57,386 bases of DNA from Cellulomonas hominis (GTDB taxonomy: Bacteria; Actinomycetota; Actinomycetes; Actinomycetales; Cellulomonadaceae). The DNA is taken from NCBI RefSeq assembly GCF_901521055.1, contig NZ_CABEGA010000026.1, positions 1 to 57,386 of the forward strand, read 5' to 3'. Of this stretch, positions 41,314 to 51,189 are shown in pieces. Position 1 is the first letter of the stretch; each line of letters begins with the position of its first letter. The notes beneath the pieces are model-generated. The model did no database searches and was not told the DNA's origin. It saw nothing but the letters and a program-made list of their open reading frames with translations. Made by a program: the position numbers and the translations under genes.

Positions 41314-44046
41314 ATGATGCATCCAGGAACCCGGCGCGTGAGCGTGCCCGCCGTCCTCGCGGCGCTGGCGCTGACCGTCCCGATCGGCAGCGCGGCTGCG
41401 GCCGAGGACGACCCGGCGGTCGAGAGGGCCGTCACGGAGAGCCTGCAGGAGGGGCTCTCGTTCCCCACGGACTTCTGGTGGGACGAGTCCCCCGACGACA
41501 CGGCGCGGGCCCGGGCGCTGGTGCGGCAGATGACCCTCGACGAGAAGGTCGACATGCTGCACGGGGAGCTCAACAACTACTACGGGTTCTACAACCGGCC
41601 GCTCGAGCGCCTGGGCATCCCCGCCCTGACCATGGCCGACGGGCCGGCGGGCGTGCGGATCGCCAACCCCGACGTCAACGAGCAGCAGTCGACGCAGCTG
41701 CCGTCCCCGCTCGCGCTCGCCGCGACGTGGGACACGGCCCTGGCGCAGGAGTACGGCCGGCGCTCGGGCGACGAGGCCCTGCGCACCGGGCACAACGTCC
41801 TGCTGTCCCCGGCGGTCGACATCGCGCGGGTGGCCCAGGCGGGGCGTGCGTTCGAGGCGTTCGGCGAGGACCCGCTGCTGTCCGGCACGCTCGGCGCGGC
41901 CGGGATCCGCGGCATCCAGGCCAACCCGGTGGTCGCGGACATCAAGCACTACAACGTCTACACGCAGGAGCAGAACCGCCTGGCGGGCGGCAACGCCGTC
42001 GTCGACGAGCGGACGCTCCAGGAGATCTACACCCGCCCGTTCGACATCGGCGTCCGCGACGGCCGGCCCGGCTCGGCCATGTGCGCGTTCAACAAGGTGA
42101 ACGGCGCCTTCGCGTGCGAGAACGACGAGCTCCTCAACCAGATCCTCAAGCAGCAGCTCGGGTTCCAGGGCTGGGTCATGAGCGACTACGGCGCCACGCA
42201 CAGCACCGTCCCCGCGATCCTCGCGGGGCTGGACCAGGAGATGCCCGGCAACACCACGCCCGAGGTCGGGCCCGGCACGTGCTTCTTCTGCGGTCCGCTG
42301 CTCGACGCGGTCCGGTCGGGCCAGGTCCCGATGTCGCGGATCGACGACGCGGTGCTGCGGATCCTGCGGCCGGTCGTCGCGCTCGGGCTGCTGGACAACC
42401 CGGCGACGGTCCGACCGCTGCCCGAGGCCGCGAACTCCGCGTTCGCCCGCTCGGTGTCCGAGCGTGCCTCGGTGCTGCTGAAGAACGACGCGGGCGCGCT
42501 GCCGCTGGCCGCGACCGTCGGCTCGATCGCCGTCATCGGCACGGACGCCGACGCGGTGGTGCAGGGCGGCGGCTCCTCGCAGGTGATCCCGACGCAGACG
42601 GTCAGCCCGCTGCAGGGCATCCAGGCGCGCGTCGGCGCGGGGGTCTCCGTGACCCACACGCCCGGCACCGACCCGGTGACGTCCGCCGCGCTGCTCCCGG
42701 GGCCGGACGCGATCCCGTCCGACTTCCTCACGTCGGCGCTGGGCGACGGGGAGGGCCTGCGGGTCGAGTACTTCGACACCCCCGACCGGTCCGGCATGCC
42801 GGCGGTCGACCGCACGGAGCCGTTCGCCGGCATCTTCGGCGGGTTCTTCCTGTTCGAGGGCTTCAACGCGCAGTCCCCGCACTTCCCGCTGCAGGACAAC
42901 GAGCACAACGCGTCGATCCGCTGGACGGGCACGCTCACGCCGCCGGTCTCCGGGACGTACGAGCTCGCCGTCACCACCAACGGCACCAGCACGGTGTACC
43001 TGGACGACGAGCCGGTGCTGACGACCGGGCCGTCGGGCGACCCCGCGGTCACCACGGCGTCGGTCGACCTGACCGCCGGCACGACGTACGCCCTGCGCGC
43101 CGAGTACACCAACGACTCCCCGCAGGGCACCGACGCCGGGGCCGCGTTCCGGCTCGGCTGGACCCCGCCGGAGCCGGTCGTCACGCCCTCCGTGCAGGCC
43201 GCGGCGCAGGCCGCCCGGTCCGCGCAGACGGCGGTCGTCGTGGTCCGCGACTACTCCAGCGAGGGCGGCGACAAGCCGAGCCTCGACCTGCCGAACGGGC
43301 AGGCGGAGCTGATCCGGCAGGTCGCCGCTGCCAACCCGCGCACGATCGTCGTGCTCGAGGCCGGCGGCGTCGTGCAGACGTCCGACTGGGACGGTGCCGT
43401 CCCGGCCGTCCTGCACAACTGGTTCGGCGGGCAGGAGCAGGGCAACGCCATCGCGCGGATCCTGTTCGGCGACGTCAACCCGTCCGGCCGGCTGCCGGTC
43501 ACCATCCCCGTCGACGAGGCGTCCACCCCGGTCAGCGACGCGTCGCAGTACCCGGGTGACGGGCTGGACCAGCAGTTCAGCGAGGGCATCTTCGTCGGGT
43601 ACCGGGGCTACGCCGAGCAAGGCATCGAGCCGCAGTACCCGTTCGGGCACGGGCTGTCCTACACGTCGTACGCGTACGCGAACCTGCGCACCGCCGCCGT
43701 CCCCGACCCGGACGGCGAGGGCACGCAGCTCCAGGCCACGGTCGACGTCACGAACACCGGGGCGGTCGCCGGTACGGAGACCGTCCAGGTCTACGTGGGG
43801 AACCTGCCGACCCGCCGGGTCAGCAGCGCGTCCGAATCCCTGGCCGGGTGGGGCACCGTGACGCTCGCGCCCGGGCAGACGCAGGCGGTCACCGTGACCC
43901 TCAGCCCGGAGTCGCTGTCCTACTGGGACGTCGACCTCGACGCCTGGCGGACCCCGACGGGGACCATCCCGGTGCTGGTCGGGGCGTCCGTGCAGGACAT
44001 CCGGCTGCGCGGGTCCATGGCGATCTCGGACCGGCTGCTCCGGTAG
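41314..44046 (+). CDS. Secreted GH3 beta-glucosidase with PA14 insertion
   Basis: A 910-residue exported family 3 glycosidase. The signal peptide is MMHPGTRRVSVPAVLAALAL ending near SAAAA. The barrel has MTLDEKVDMLHGELNNYYG, LTMADGPAGVRI, DIKHYNVYTQEQNR, and nucleophile D291 in GWVMSDYGATHS. A PA14 domain (about 480-625, LRVEYFDTPDRSGM to FRLGWTPPEP) is inserted into the alpha/beta domain, as in KmBglI-type enzymes, where it shapes specificity. A fibronectin-III-like domain ends the protein. It is alone, with its own terminator, and apart from the intracellular xylan cluster, so it probably acts on glucosides outside the cell. TTGACC at 41220 may be its -35; 41063-41313 shows no other feature. 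The ATG at 41317 is also possible. Confidence 0.92.
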   Translation: MMHPGTRRVSVPAVLAALALTVPIGSAAAAEDDPAVERAVTESLQEGLSFPTDFWWDESPDDTARARALVRQMTLDEKVDMLHGELNNYYGFYNRPLERLGIPALTMADGPAGVRIANPDVNEQQSTQLPSPLALAATWDTALAQEYGRRSGDEALRTGHNVLLSPAVDIARVAQAGRAFEAFGEDPLLSGTLGAAGIRGIQANPVVADIKHYNVYTQEQNRLAGGNAVVDERTLQEIYTRPFDIGVRDGRPGSAMCAFNKVNGAFACENDELLNQILKQQLGFQGWVMSDYGATHSTVPAILAGLDQEMPGNTTPEVGPGTCFFCGPLLDAVRSGQVPMSRIDDAVLRILRPVVALGLLDNPATVRPLPEAANSAFARSVSERASVLLKNDAGALPLAATVGSIAVIGTDADAVVQGGGSSQVIPTQTVSPLQGIQARVGAGVSVTHTPGTDPVTSAALLPGPDAIPSDFLTSALGDGEGLRVEYFDTPDRSGMPAVDRTEPFAGIFGGFFLFEGFNAQSPHFPLQDNEHNASIRWTGTLTPPVSGTYELAVTTNGTSTVYLDDEPVLTTGPSGDPAVTTASVDLTAGTTYALRAEYTNDSPQGTDAGAAFRLGWTPPEPVVTPSVQAAAQAARSAQTAVVVVRDYSSEGGDKPSLDLPNGQAELIRQVAAANPRTIVVLEAGGVVQTSDWDGAVPAVLHNWFGGQEQGNAIARILFGDVNPSGRLPVTIPVDEASTPVSDASQYPGDGLDQQFSEGIFVGYRGYAEQGIEPQYPFGHGLSYTSYAYANLRTAAVPDPDGEGTQLQATVDVTNTGAVAGTETVQVYVGNLPTRRVSSASESLAGWGTVTLAPGQTQAVTVTLSPESLSYWDVDLDAWRTPTGTIPVLVGASVQDIRLRGSMAISDRLLR

Positions 44047-44063
44047 CCGCACGCAGGGTCGCC

Positions 44064-44101
44064 ACGCCGGGACCGGTTCCTCGACGCACCGGTCCCGGCG
44101 T
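44064..44101 (+). terminator. Strong intrinsic-type terminator hairpin
   Basis: A perfect 14-bp stem (ACGCCGGGACCGGT at 44064-44077 with its complement at 44088-44101) and a 10-base loop, 18 bases after the GH3 stop. No U-tract follows, as is usual in high-GC actinobacteria. It should end the GH3 transcript before hrpA. Confidence 0.8.
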
Positions 44102-44198
44102 CCGCGTGCCTCCGGGCGCGCGTGCTGGGAGATCGCCCTGATCGCCCTGCGCGAATCGGGATCGCCGCGCACGGCCCGTGCGGTGACAATGGAGGCCC

Positions 44199-47100
44199 GT
44201 GACTGCCACCGACCCGACCTCCGCCGCGCCCGCACCCCGGGACGACGCGCGCCCCGGGGACGCCCCCGAGCGGACCGACGCGCCGCGGCGACGCGGGCGG
44301 CGCGGGGGACGCGGCGGCCGTCCGCGCGAGGCGCAGCCGACCCGCACCACCGAGGCCCGCACCGAGGGGCGCGAGTCCCGCAGCCAGGGGCGCGACGCCC
44401 GCGACCAGGGCCGTGACGGCCGCGCGCAGGGCCGCGACACCCGCAACCAGGGCCGTGACGGCCGCGCGCAGGGCCGCGAGGGCCGGACCCGGCGCCTCGC
44501 CGCGCTCGCCGACGCCCGCCGCGCGGTGGCGCTCCCGCCGGTCGTCTACCCCGAGCAGCTGCCCGTGTCGGCCCGCCGCGCGGAGATCGCCGCCGCCATC
44601 CGCGACCACCAGGTCGTGATCGTCGCGGGCGAGACCGGCTCCGGGAAGACGACGCAGCTGCCCAAGATCGCCCTCGAGCTCGGCCGGGGGCGCGACGGCC
44701 AGATCGGCCACACCCAGCCCCGCCGGATCGCCGCGCGCACCGTGGCGGAGCGGATCGCCGAGGAGCTGGGCACGAGCATCGGCGAGCTGGTGGGCTACCA
44801 GGTGCGGTTCACCGACGAGTCCTCGGAGCGGACGCTCGTCAAGGTGATGACCGACGGGATCCTGCTCGCGCAGATCCAGCGCGACCCGGAGCTGCGCGCC
44901 TACGACACCCTGATCATCGACGAGGCCCACGAGCGCTCGCTCAACATCGACTTCATCCTCGGCTACCTGGCGCAGCTGCTGCCCCGCCGCCCCGAGCTCA
45001 AGGTCGTCATCACGTCGGCGACGATCGACTCGGCCCGGTTCGCGGCGCACTTCGCCGGGCCGGCCACCCCCGAGCACCCCGAGGGCGCGCCGGCCCCGGT
45101 CGTCGAGGTCACCGGCCGCACCTACCCGGTCGAGATCCGGTACCGGCCCCTGTCCCCCGACCGGCCGACGGACGACCCCGACGACCTGGACGACGCCGCC
45201 CCCGCGCGCCCGGCCGCCCGCGCGAAGACGCCGCCCGCGCCGGCCCGCGGCGAGGAGCGGGACCTCATGACGGCCATCTGCGAGGCCGTCGACGAGCTCG
45301 CGACCGAGGGCCCGGGCGACGTCCTCGTGTTCCTGTCCGGCGAGCGCGAGATCCGCGACGCCGAGGAGGCCCTGCGCGGGCACCTCGGCCCGCGGGTCCA
45401 GGACGCGCGCCGGCCCGACGCGGTCGAGCTGCTGCCGCTGTACGGCCGGCTGTCGGCCGCCGAGCAGCACCGCGTATTCCAGCAGCACGGCACCCGCCGC
45501 GTCGTCCTCGCGACGAACGTGGCCGAGACCTCCCTGACGGTGCCGGGCATCCGGTACGTCGTCGACCCCGGGACCGCGCGCATCTCCCGGTACTCGAAGG
45601 CCACGAAGGTGCAGCGGCTGCCCATCGAGCCGATCTCGCAGGCGTCGGCGAACCAGCGGTCCGGCCGGTGCGGGCGCGTGGCGGACGGCATCGCGATCCG
45701 GCTGTACTCCGAGGAGGACTTCGCGTCGCGCCCCCGGTTCACCGAGCCGGAGATCCTGCGCACGTCCCTAGCGTCCGTGATCCTGCAGATGATCTCCGTG
45801 GGCGTCGCGGCCGGGCCGGACGACGTGGCGGACTTCCCGTTCGTGGACCCGCCGGACGTGCGGGCGGTCCGCGACGGCGTGCAGCTGCTCACCGAGCTCG
45901 GCGCGCTGGAGCAGGGACCCGGCGGGACGCGGCTGACCGACACCGGCCGCGCGCTCGCCCAGCTGCCGATGGACCCGCGGCTGGCCCGGATGATCGTCGA
46001 GGGAGGCCGGCGCGGCGTGGCCCGCGAGGTCATGGTCATCGCGGCGGCGCTGTCGATCCAGGACCCGCGGGAGCGCCCGGTCGAGCAGCGCCCGCAGGCC
46101 GACCAGCTGCACGCCCGGTTCGCGGACCCGACGTCGGACTTCCTCACGTACCTGAACCTCTGGCAGTACGTGCGGGACGCGCAGCGGGACCTGTCGGGCT
46201 CGGCGTTCCGGCGGATGTGCCGGTCCGAGTACCTCAACTACCTGCGGCTGCGCGAGTGGCAGGACGTCGTCACCCAGCTCAAGGAGCTCGCGAAGCCGCT
46301 GGGCATCACGGTGAACCCGCCGCGGCGCACCGACCGGGACCTCGCTGCCGACCGCGACCCGGCGACCGAGGGCCGCGGCGCCCTGCGCCTGGAGTGGGAC
46401 GCCGACCGCGTGCACGTCGCGCTGCTCGCGGGCCTGCTGTCGCAGATCGGGATGCAGGAGGCGTCCGACCTGTCGGGCGGCGCTCCCCCGCGCGGCAAGG
46501 GCGGCCGGGACGGCGGCCGGACACCCGACCGGCGCGCGCGGAACGAGTACCTGGGCGCGCGCGGCGCCCGGTTCGCGATCTTCCCGGGCTCCGGCCTGGC
46601 CAAGAAGCCCCCGGCCTGGGTGATGGCGGGCGAGCTCGTGGAGACGTCCCGCCTGTGGGGCCGCGATGTCGCCCGCATCCAGCCGGAGTGGGCCGAGGAC
46701 CTCGCGGTGCACCTGGTGAAGCGGTCGTACTCGGAGCCGTCGTGGTCCTCCAAGCAGGGCGCGGCGACGGCCCTGGAGCGCGTGACGCTCTACGGCGTCC
46801 CGATCGTCACCGGCCGGCGCGTGCTGTTCGGCAAGGTCGACGCCGAGCACGCCCGGGAGCTGTTCATCCGGCACGCGCTCGTCGAGGGCGACTGGACGAC
46901 GCACCACGCGTTCTTCGCGGAGAACCGGCGCCTGCTCCAGGAGGCGGAGGACCTGGAGGCGCGGTCCCGGCGCCGCGGCCTGGTGGTCGACGACGACGCG
47001 CTGTTCGACTTCTACGACGAGCGGATCCCCGACGACGTCGTCTCGGCCCGGCACTTCGACCAGTGGTGGAAGGGCGCCCGGCGCACGCAGCCGGACCTGC

Positions 47101-48743
47101 TGAGCTTCACGCGCGAGCTGCTGGTCGCCGACGACGCCGGGGTGGACGAGTCGTCGTTCCCGTCGACCTGGCCGCAGGGCGACCTCGCGCTGCCGCTGAC
47201 CTACCAGTTCCAGCCCGGAGCCGACGCGGACGGCGTCACGGTGCACGTGCCGCTCGTCGCCCTGGCCCGGGTGCGTCCCGAGGGCTTCGACTGGATGGTG
47301 CCGGGGCTGCGCGAGGAGCTGGCGACCGCCACCATCCGCGCCCTGCCGAAGCCGGTGCGGGTCCAGCTCGTGCCCGCGCCCGACGTCGCGCGGGACGTGG
47401 TCGCCTGGCTCGACGCGCACACCGCGTCGTGGGAGGACACCGTCCGGGCGGCGGACGCGGCGCCGTCGTTCCACGACGCGTTCCGGCAGGCGGTGCGTGC
47501 CCTGCGGGACGTCGACGTGCCGGCCGACGCGTTCGACGACGACCGGCTGCCGCCGCACCTGCGCGTGACGTTCCGGGTGGTCGACGACCGCGGGCGCGTG
47601 GTCGACGAGGGCAAGGAGCTCGCGGTGCTGCAGCGGCGGCTCGCGGCGCGCACGCAGGACGCCGTCAGCACCGCGGTGCGCAGCGCCGTCCGCGACGCGA
47701 TGCAGGACGCCCGGGCGGCGGACGGGTCCCGTTCGCGGGGGGCGGACGGCTCCCGGGCGGTCGCGGCCCCGGCGCCGCGGCCCGCCGCCGGACCCCGCGC
47801 CGCCGCGCCGCCGGCCCTGCCCGGGTTCGACGGCGCCGACCTCACCACCTGGCCCGCGGACCTCCCCGGCGGGACGCTCCCGGAGCGGGTCGAGACCCAG
47901 GACCCGAGCGGGCTGACCGTCCGCGGCTACCCCGCGCTGGTCGAGCACGGGCGTGGCGCCGCGGCGACCGTCCGGGTCGAGGTCCTCGCCGACGCCGGCG
48001 AGCAGGCGCTGCGGCACCGCGCCGGGCTCCGCCGCCTGCTGCTGCTCGACGTGGGGCTGGCCACCGGCCGGATCACGTCCCGGTGGACCGGCACCGAGGC
48101 GCTCACCCTCGCCGCCAGCCCGTACCCGAGCACCGACGCCCTGGTGGCGGACGTGCAGCTCACGGCGGTCGACGCGCTGCTCGGCGAGCACCTGGCCGGG
48201 CGCCCGGCGACCACGGTCCGGAGCGCCGACGCCTACGCCGCCGCCCGCTCGTTCGTCCGCGACCGCCTCGAGGACGCGGTGCACCGCGTCGTGGGCGACC
48301 TCGTGCCGGTGCTCACCGCCGCGCGCGAGCTGGACGGGGCCGTGCGCGGCACCCGGTCGCTCGCGCTGCTCGGGACCGTGCAGGACGTGAAGGCCCAGGC
48401 CGAGGCGCTGGTGCACGACGGCTTCGTCTCCGAGACCGGCGCCGGGCGGCTGCCCCGGCTGAGCCGCTACCTCCGCGCCGCGGCGTACCGGCTCGACCGG
48501 GCCTCGTCGAACCCCGCCCGGGACGAGCAGCTCGCGTGGCAGGTGCGGGACCTGGAGCAGCTGCTCGGCCAGACCCGCGCCCGCGTCACGTCCCGCACGC
48601 CGGTCCCCGCCGACCTCGCCGCCCTGACCGAGGTGCGGTGGCTGCTCGAGGAGCTCCGCGTGAGCCTGTTCGCCCAGCAGCTCGGCACGCCGGTCCCGGT
48701 CAGCGAGAAGCGCATCCGCAAGGCCCTCGCGGCGCTGGCGTAG
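44199..48743 (+). CDS. hrpA: ATP-dependent RNA helicase HrpA
   Basis: A 1514-residue DEAH-box helicase. Residues 1-110 are basic and disordered, with RRRGRRGGRGGR and a repeated seven-residue RD-G-R-QG pattern. The helicase core follows: Walker A VAGETGSGKTTQLPK near residue 145, DEAH in LIIDEAHERSLNIDF, TSATID, then the second domain with VLVFLSGEREI and the Q-x2-R-x-G-R-x-G-R type motif NQRSGRCGRVADG. A helicase-associated (HA2) region and a long DUF3418 C-terminal domain complete the protein, as in E. coli HrpA (about 1300 residues). It probably acts on stalled or structured RNA; HrpA in E. coli resolves stalled ribosomes. GTG at 44199 follows GGAGG. Confidence 0.94.
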   Translation: MTATDPTSAAPAPRDDARPGDAPERTDAPRRRGRRGGRGGRPREAQPTRTTEARTEGRESRSQGRDARDQGRDGRAQGRDTRNQGRDGRAQGREGRTRRLAALADARRAVALPPVVYPEQLPVSARRAEIAAAIRDHQVVIVAGETGSGKTTQLPKIALELGRGRDGQIGHTQPRRIAARTVAERIAEELGTSIGELVGYQVRFTDESSERTLVKVMTDGILLAQIQRDPELRAYDTLIIDEAHERSLNIDFILGYLAQLLPRRPELKVVITSATIDSARFAAHFAGPATPEHPEGAPAPVVEVTGRTYPVEIRYRPLSPDRPTDDPDDLDDAAPARPAARAKTPPAPARGEERDLMTAICEAVDELATEGPGDVLVFLSGEREIRDAEEALRGHLGPRVQDARRPDAVELLPLYGRLSAAEQHRVFQQHGTRRVVLATNVAETSLTVPGIRYVVDPGTARISRYSKATKVQRLPIEPISQASANQRSGRCGRVADGIAIRLYSEEDFASRPRFTEPEILRTSLASVILQMISVGVAAGPDDVADFPFVDPPDVRAVRDGVQLLTELGALEQGPGGTRLTDTGRALAQLPMDPRLARMIVEGGRRGVAREVMVIAAALSIQDPRERPVEQRPQADQLHARFADPTSDFLTYLNLWQYVRDAQRDLSGSAFRRMCRSEYLNYLRLREWQDVVTQLKELAKPLGITVNPPRRTDRDLAADRDPATEGRGALRLEWDADRVHVALLAGLLSQIGMQEASDLSGGAPPRGKGGRDGGRTPDRRARNEYLGARGARFAIFPGSGLAKKPPAWVMAGELVETSRLWGRDVARIQPEWAEDLAVHLVKRSYSEPSWSSKQGAATALERVTLYGVPIVTGRRVLFGKVDAEHARELFIRHALVEGDWTTHHAFFAENRRLLQEAEDLEARSRRRGLVVDDDALFDFYDERIPDDVVSARHFDQWWKGARRTQPDLLSFTRELLVADDAGVDESSFPSTWPQGDLALPLTYQFQPGADADGVTVHVPLVALARVRPEGFDWMVPGLREELATATIRALPKPVRVQLVPAPDVARDVVAWLDAHTASWEDTVRAADAAPSFHDAFRQAVRALRDVDVPADAFDDDRLPPHLRVTFRVVDDRGRVVDEGKELAVLQRRLAARTQDAVSTAVRSAVRDAMQDARAADGSRSRGADGSRAVAAPAPRPAAGPRAAAPPALPGFDGADLTTWPADLPGGTLPERVETQDPSGLTVRGYPALVEHGRGAAATVRVEVLADAGEQALRHRAGLRRLLLLDVGLATGRITSRWTGTEALTLAASPYPSTDALVADVQLTAVDALLGEHLAGRPATTVRSADAYAAARSFVRDRLEDAVHRVVGDLVPVLTAARELDGAVRGTRSLALLGTVQDVKAQAEALVHDGFVSETGAGRLPRLSRYLRAAAYRLDRASSNPARDEQLAWQVRDLEQLLGQTRARVTSRTPVPADLAALTEVRWLLEELRVSLFAQQLGTPVPVSEKRIRKALAALA
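44385..44486 (+). repeat. 21-bp in-frame tandem repeat in the hrpA N-terminus
   Basis: Units of 21 bp (for example CAGGGCCGTGACGGCCGCGC at 44406 plus one base) repeat about 4.9 times. The copies at 44406 and 44448 are identical and those between are near-identical. They encode a basic seven-residue motif, Q-G-R-D-x-R-x, in the disordered leader. The copy number likely varies among strains and can compress in assembly. Confidence 0.88.
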
Positions 48744-48776
48744 CAGTCCCGGACGCGCCGCGGGCCGGACGCGCGC

Positions 48777-48842
48777 GAGGTCGTCACCCCGGCGCGAGGT
48801 CGTCCGTCAGACGTGACGACCTCGGCCGGGAGTGACGACCTC
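48777..48842. terminator. Nested double inverted repeat between convergent genes
   Basis: GAGGTCGTCAC at 48777-48787 pairs with GTGACGACCTC at 48832-48842. Inside, GAGGTCGTC at 48796-48804 pairs with GACGACCTC at 48815-48823, and CCGGC/GCCGG lie between the two stems. The result is a 66-bp near-perfect, two-stage hairpin made of two direct copies of each half. It lies between the hrpA and MFS stop codons and could terminate both. Confidence 0.75.
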
Positions 48843-48859
48843 GGCGGGGGCGGGGCTGC

Positions 48860-50245
48860 TCAGGCCTCGTGGGAGAGGCGGCCGTAGTCCTGGTCCTTCG
48901 TCTCGCGCGTGAGGATCAGCGCGACGAGGGTCAGGACGGCGGCGCCCGACAGGTACACCCCGACCAGCCAGGTGCTGCCGTCGGCCGCCGACCACAGCGC
49001 CAGCGCGACGATCGGCGCCAGCGCGGCACCCAGGATCGACGACACGTTGTAGGCGATCGCGGAGCCGGTGTACCGGACGTTCGTCGGGAACAGCTCCGGC
49101 AGCAGCGCACCCATCGGGCCGAAGGTCGCGCCCATGAGCGTGAACCCGAACACCAGGAACGCCTGCGTCATCGCGCCGGTGAACGCGACGTCCTCCCGCA
49201 CGGTCAGGAACAGGCTGAAGCTCAGGCCGAACACGATGATCAGGGACGTCACCCAGAGCAGGAGCTTGCGGCGGCCGACCCGGTCGGCCAGCGGGCCGGC
49301 GAGCAGCGTGAAGATCCCGAAGAACACCACGCCGATGATCTGCATGAGCACGAAGTGCACGTAGGGGATGCCCAGGCCGCCGGGCTCGCCGTCCTCCGGC
49401 GCCACCGCGCGGGTGCCGTAGGTGAGCGTGAAGTTCGTCATCAGGTAGAACAGCACGTACGTCGCCAGCATGATGAACGTGCCGAGCAGCGTGGCGCGCC
49501 AGTGGAACTTCAGCGTCGTGCCGAGCGGGATCTTGGTGATCTGCCCCTTCTTCTCCGCGGCGGTGAACGCCTCGGACTCCACCAGCCGCAGCCGCACCCA
49601 CAGGCCGATGACGACCATGACGGCGGAGAACAGGAACGGCACGCGCCAGCCCCAGGACATGAACGCGTCGGAGCCCTCGCCGAGCACGCCGTTGATGACG
49701 AGGAATAGGCCGTTCGCGATGATGAACCCGAGCGGCGCGCCGAGCTGCGGGAAGGTGCCGTACCAGGCGCGCTTCCCGGCCGGGGCGTTCTCGGTGGCGA
49801 CCAGCGCCGCCCCGGACCACTCGCCGCCGAGCGCGAAGCCCTGCGCGAGCCGGAGCACCAGCAGGGCGACCGTCGCCGCCACGCCGATGTGGCCGAACGT
49901 CGGCAGCACGCCGATGAGGAACGTCGCGACGCCCATGGTCAGCAGGGACAGCACGAGCGTGGTCTTGCGGCCGCGCCGGTCCCCGAGGTGGCCGAAGAAG
50001 ATCGCGCCGATCGGGCGTGCGACCATCGCGGCGCCGAACACCGCGAAGGACGCGAGCAGGGCCGTGGTGTCGTTCCCGGTGGGGAAGAACAGCTTGGGGA
50101 ACACGAGCACAGCGGCGGTCGCGTAGACGTAGAAGTCGTAGAACTCGATGGTGGTGCCCACGAGGCTCGCCGCGATCACGCGGGACGGCGAGTTCAGCGG
50201 CCGCGGGGCGGCCGGCGTGGTGGTGGGCACTGCTGGTGCTGACAT
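48860..50245 (-). CDS. MFS metabolite:H+ symporter (MHS family)
   Basis: A 461-residue transporter with twelve predicted helices. The MHS-family pattern is clear: VIAASLVGTTIEFYDFYVYA, the helix 2-3 loop GHLGDRRGRKTTLV, RLAQGFALGGEWSGA, and in the second half GPLADRVGRRKLLL and ELFPTNVRYTGSAIAYN. Members import organic acids, osmolytes such as proline or betaine, or aromatic acids with protons. The substrate here is not evident. The ATG at 50245 follows GGAG. The 270 bases upstream (50246-50515), shared with the divergent tag gene, contain no clear promoter. Confidence 0.92.
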   Translation of the reverse strand: MSAPAVPTTTPAAPRPLNSPSRVIAASLVGTTIEFYDFYVYATAAVLVFPKLFFPTGNDTTALLASFAVFGAAMVARPIGAIFFGHLGDRRGRKTTLVLSLLTMGVATFLIGVLPTFGHIGVAATVALLVLRLAQGFALGGEWSGAALVATENAPAGKRAWYGTFPQLGAPLGFIIANGLFLVINGVLGEGSDAFMSWGWRVPFLFSAVMVVIGLWVRLRLVESEAFTAAEKKGQITKIPLGTTLKFHWRATLLGTFIMLATYVLFYLMTNFTLTYGTRAVAPEDGEPGGLGIPYVHFVLMQIIGVVFFGIFTLLAGPLADRVGRRKLLLWVTSLIIVFGLSFSLFLTVREDVAFTGAMTQAFLVFGFTLMGATFGPMGALLPELFPTNVRYTGSAIAYNVSSILGAALAPIVALALWSAADGSTWLVGVYLSGAAVLTLVALILTRETKDQDYGRLSHEA

Positions 50246-50515
50246 GGCGGGAGGGCTCCGGTTCGGCGACGGTCGACGGCACGCGGACCACCGTGGACGT
50301 CCCGGTGGTGGTCGGCTCGCAGGTCGGCTCAGGTGACGCTCGTGGTGCTCCAGCGCGGGATGGACCTTACGCCGTCTCAGTGCGTAGACGCATCTGGTCC
50401 ACATGTCGGACGGTCGGCTGATCGCCGGGTGCCGAGCCGACCACAGGCCGGCCGGCCCGCGCGGGCTGTGGAGGACGCCCGCGCGGTGTGGGCGCCGTGG
50501 GGCAGAGTGACGGCC

Positions 50516-51169
50516 ATGACGAGCGCAGACACCCCCGACGACGGCCCGCTCCCGCCGGGCGACGTGCACCCGGTCACCGCCGCCACGGCCGGACCGACCA
50601 CCCCCGGCCGCCGGTGCTTCGGCGACGGCGACCCGCTGTACGAGCGCTACCACGACGAGGAGTGGGGCCGACCCGTTCACGGGGAGCGCGAGCTCTACGA
50701 GCGCCTGACCCTCGAGGCCTTCCAATCCGGCCTCGCCTGGATCACCGTGCTCCGCAAGCGCGAGGCGTTCCGCGAGGCCTTCGCCGGCTTCGACGCCGCG
50801 GTCGTCGCGACCTACGACGAGCACGACGTGGAGCGCCTCATGTCGGACGCGGGGATCATCCGGAACCGCGCGAAGATCGTCGCCGCCGTGGCGAACGCGC
50901 GGGCGCTCCTCGACCTGCACGACGCGGGCGGGACCCTCGACGAGCTGTTCTGGTCCTACGCCGTGGACCGCGCGGACGCGCCCCGCCCCCGCAGCTTCGC
51001 GGAGGTGCCGGCGACCACGCCGTCGTCCGTCGCGCTCGCGAAGGAGCTCAAGCGGCGGGGGTTCCGGTTCGTCGGGCCGACCACCGCGTACGCGGCGATG
51101 CAGGCGTGCGGGATCGTCGACGACCACCTCGCGGACTGCCCGGTCGTGCTGGCCCGCACCGCGGGCTGA
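50516..51169 (+). CDS. tag: DNA-3-methyladenine glycosylase I
   Basis: A 217-residue base-excision enzyme that removes 3-methyladenine from alkylated DNA. The family core begins GRRCFGDGDPLYERYHDEEW and includes the catalytic region ELYERLTLEAFQSGLAWITV with the key glutamate E67. The zinc site of Tag (Cys, His, His, Cys) is met by C34, H46 and the pair in DDHLADCP near the C-terminus. The first 28 residues (MTSADTPDDGPLPPGDVHP) are a poorly conserved extension, so a later start is possible. It is cytoplasmic. The gene is followed by the HicA/HicB-type pair. Confidence 0.94.
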   Translation: MTSADTPDDGPLPPGDVHPVTAATAGPTTPGRRCFGDGDPLYERYHDEEWGRPVHGERELYERLTLEAFQSGLAWITVLRKREAFREAFAGFDAAVVATYDEHDVERLMSDAGIIRNRAKIVAAVANARALLDLHDAGGTLDELFWSYAVDRADAPRPRSFAEVPATTPSSVALAKELKRRGFRFVGPTTAYAAMQACGIVDDHLADCPVVLARTAG

Positions 51170-51189
51170 CCGGAGAAACACACCAGGCT

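Noticed and set aside
44385..44486. Possible CRISPR array
   Set aside because: The 21-bp units are contiguous, without spacers, and are in frame within hrpA.
50390..50425. GTCC-ACATGT-GGAC-like palindrome near 50400 as a regulator site
   Set aside because: The arms are not symmetric about the ACATGT core and the match is too short to support.
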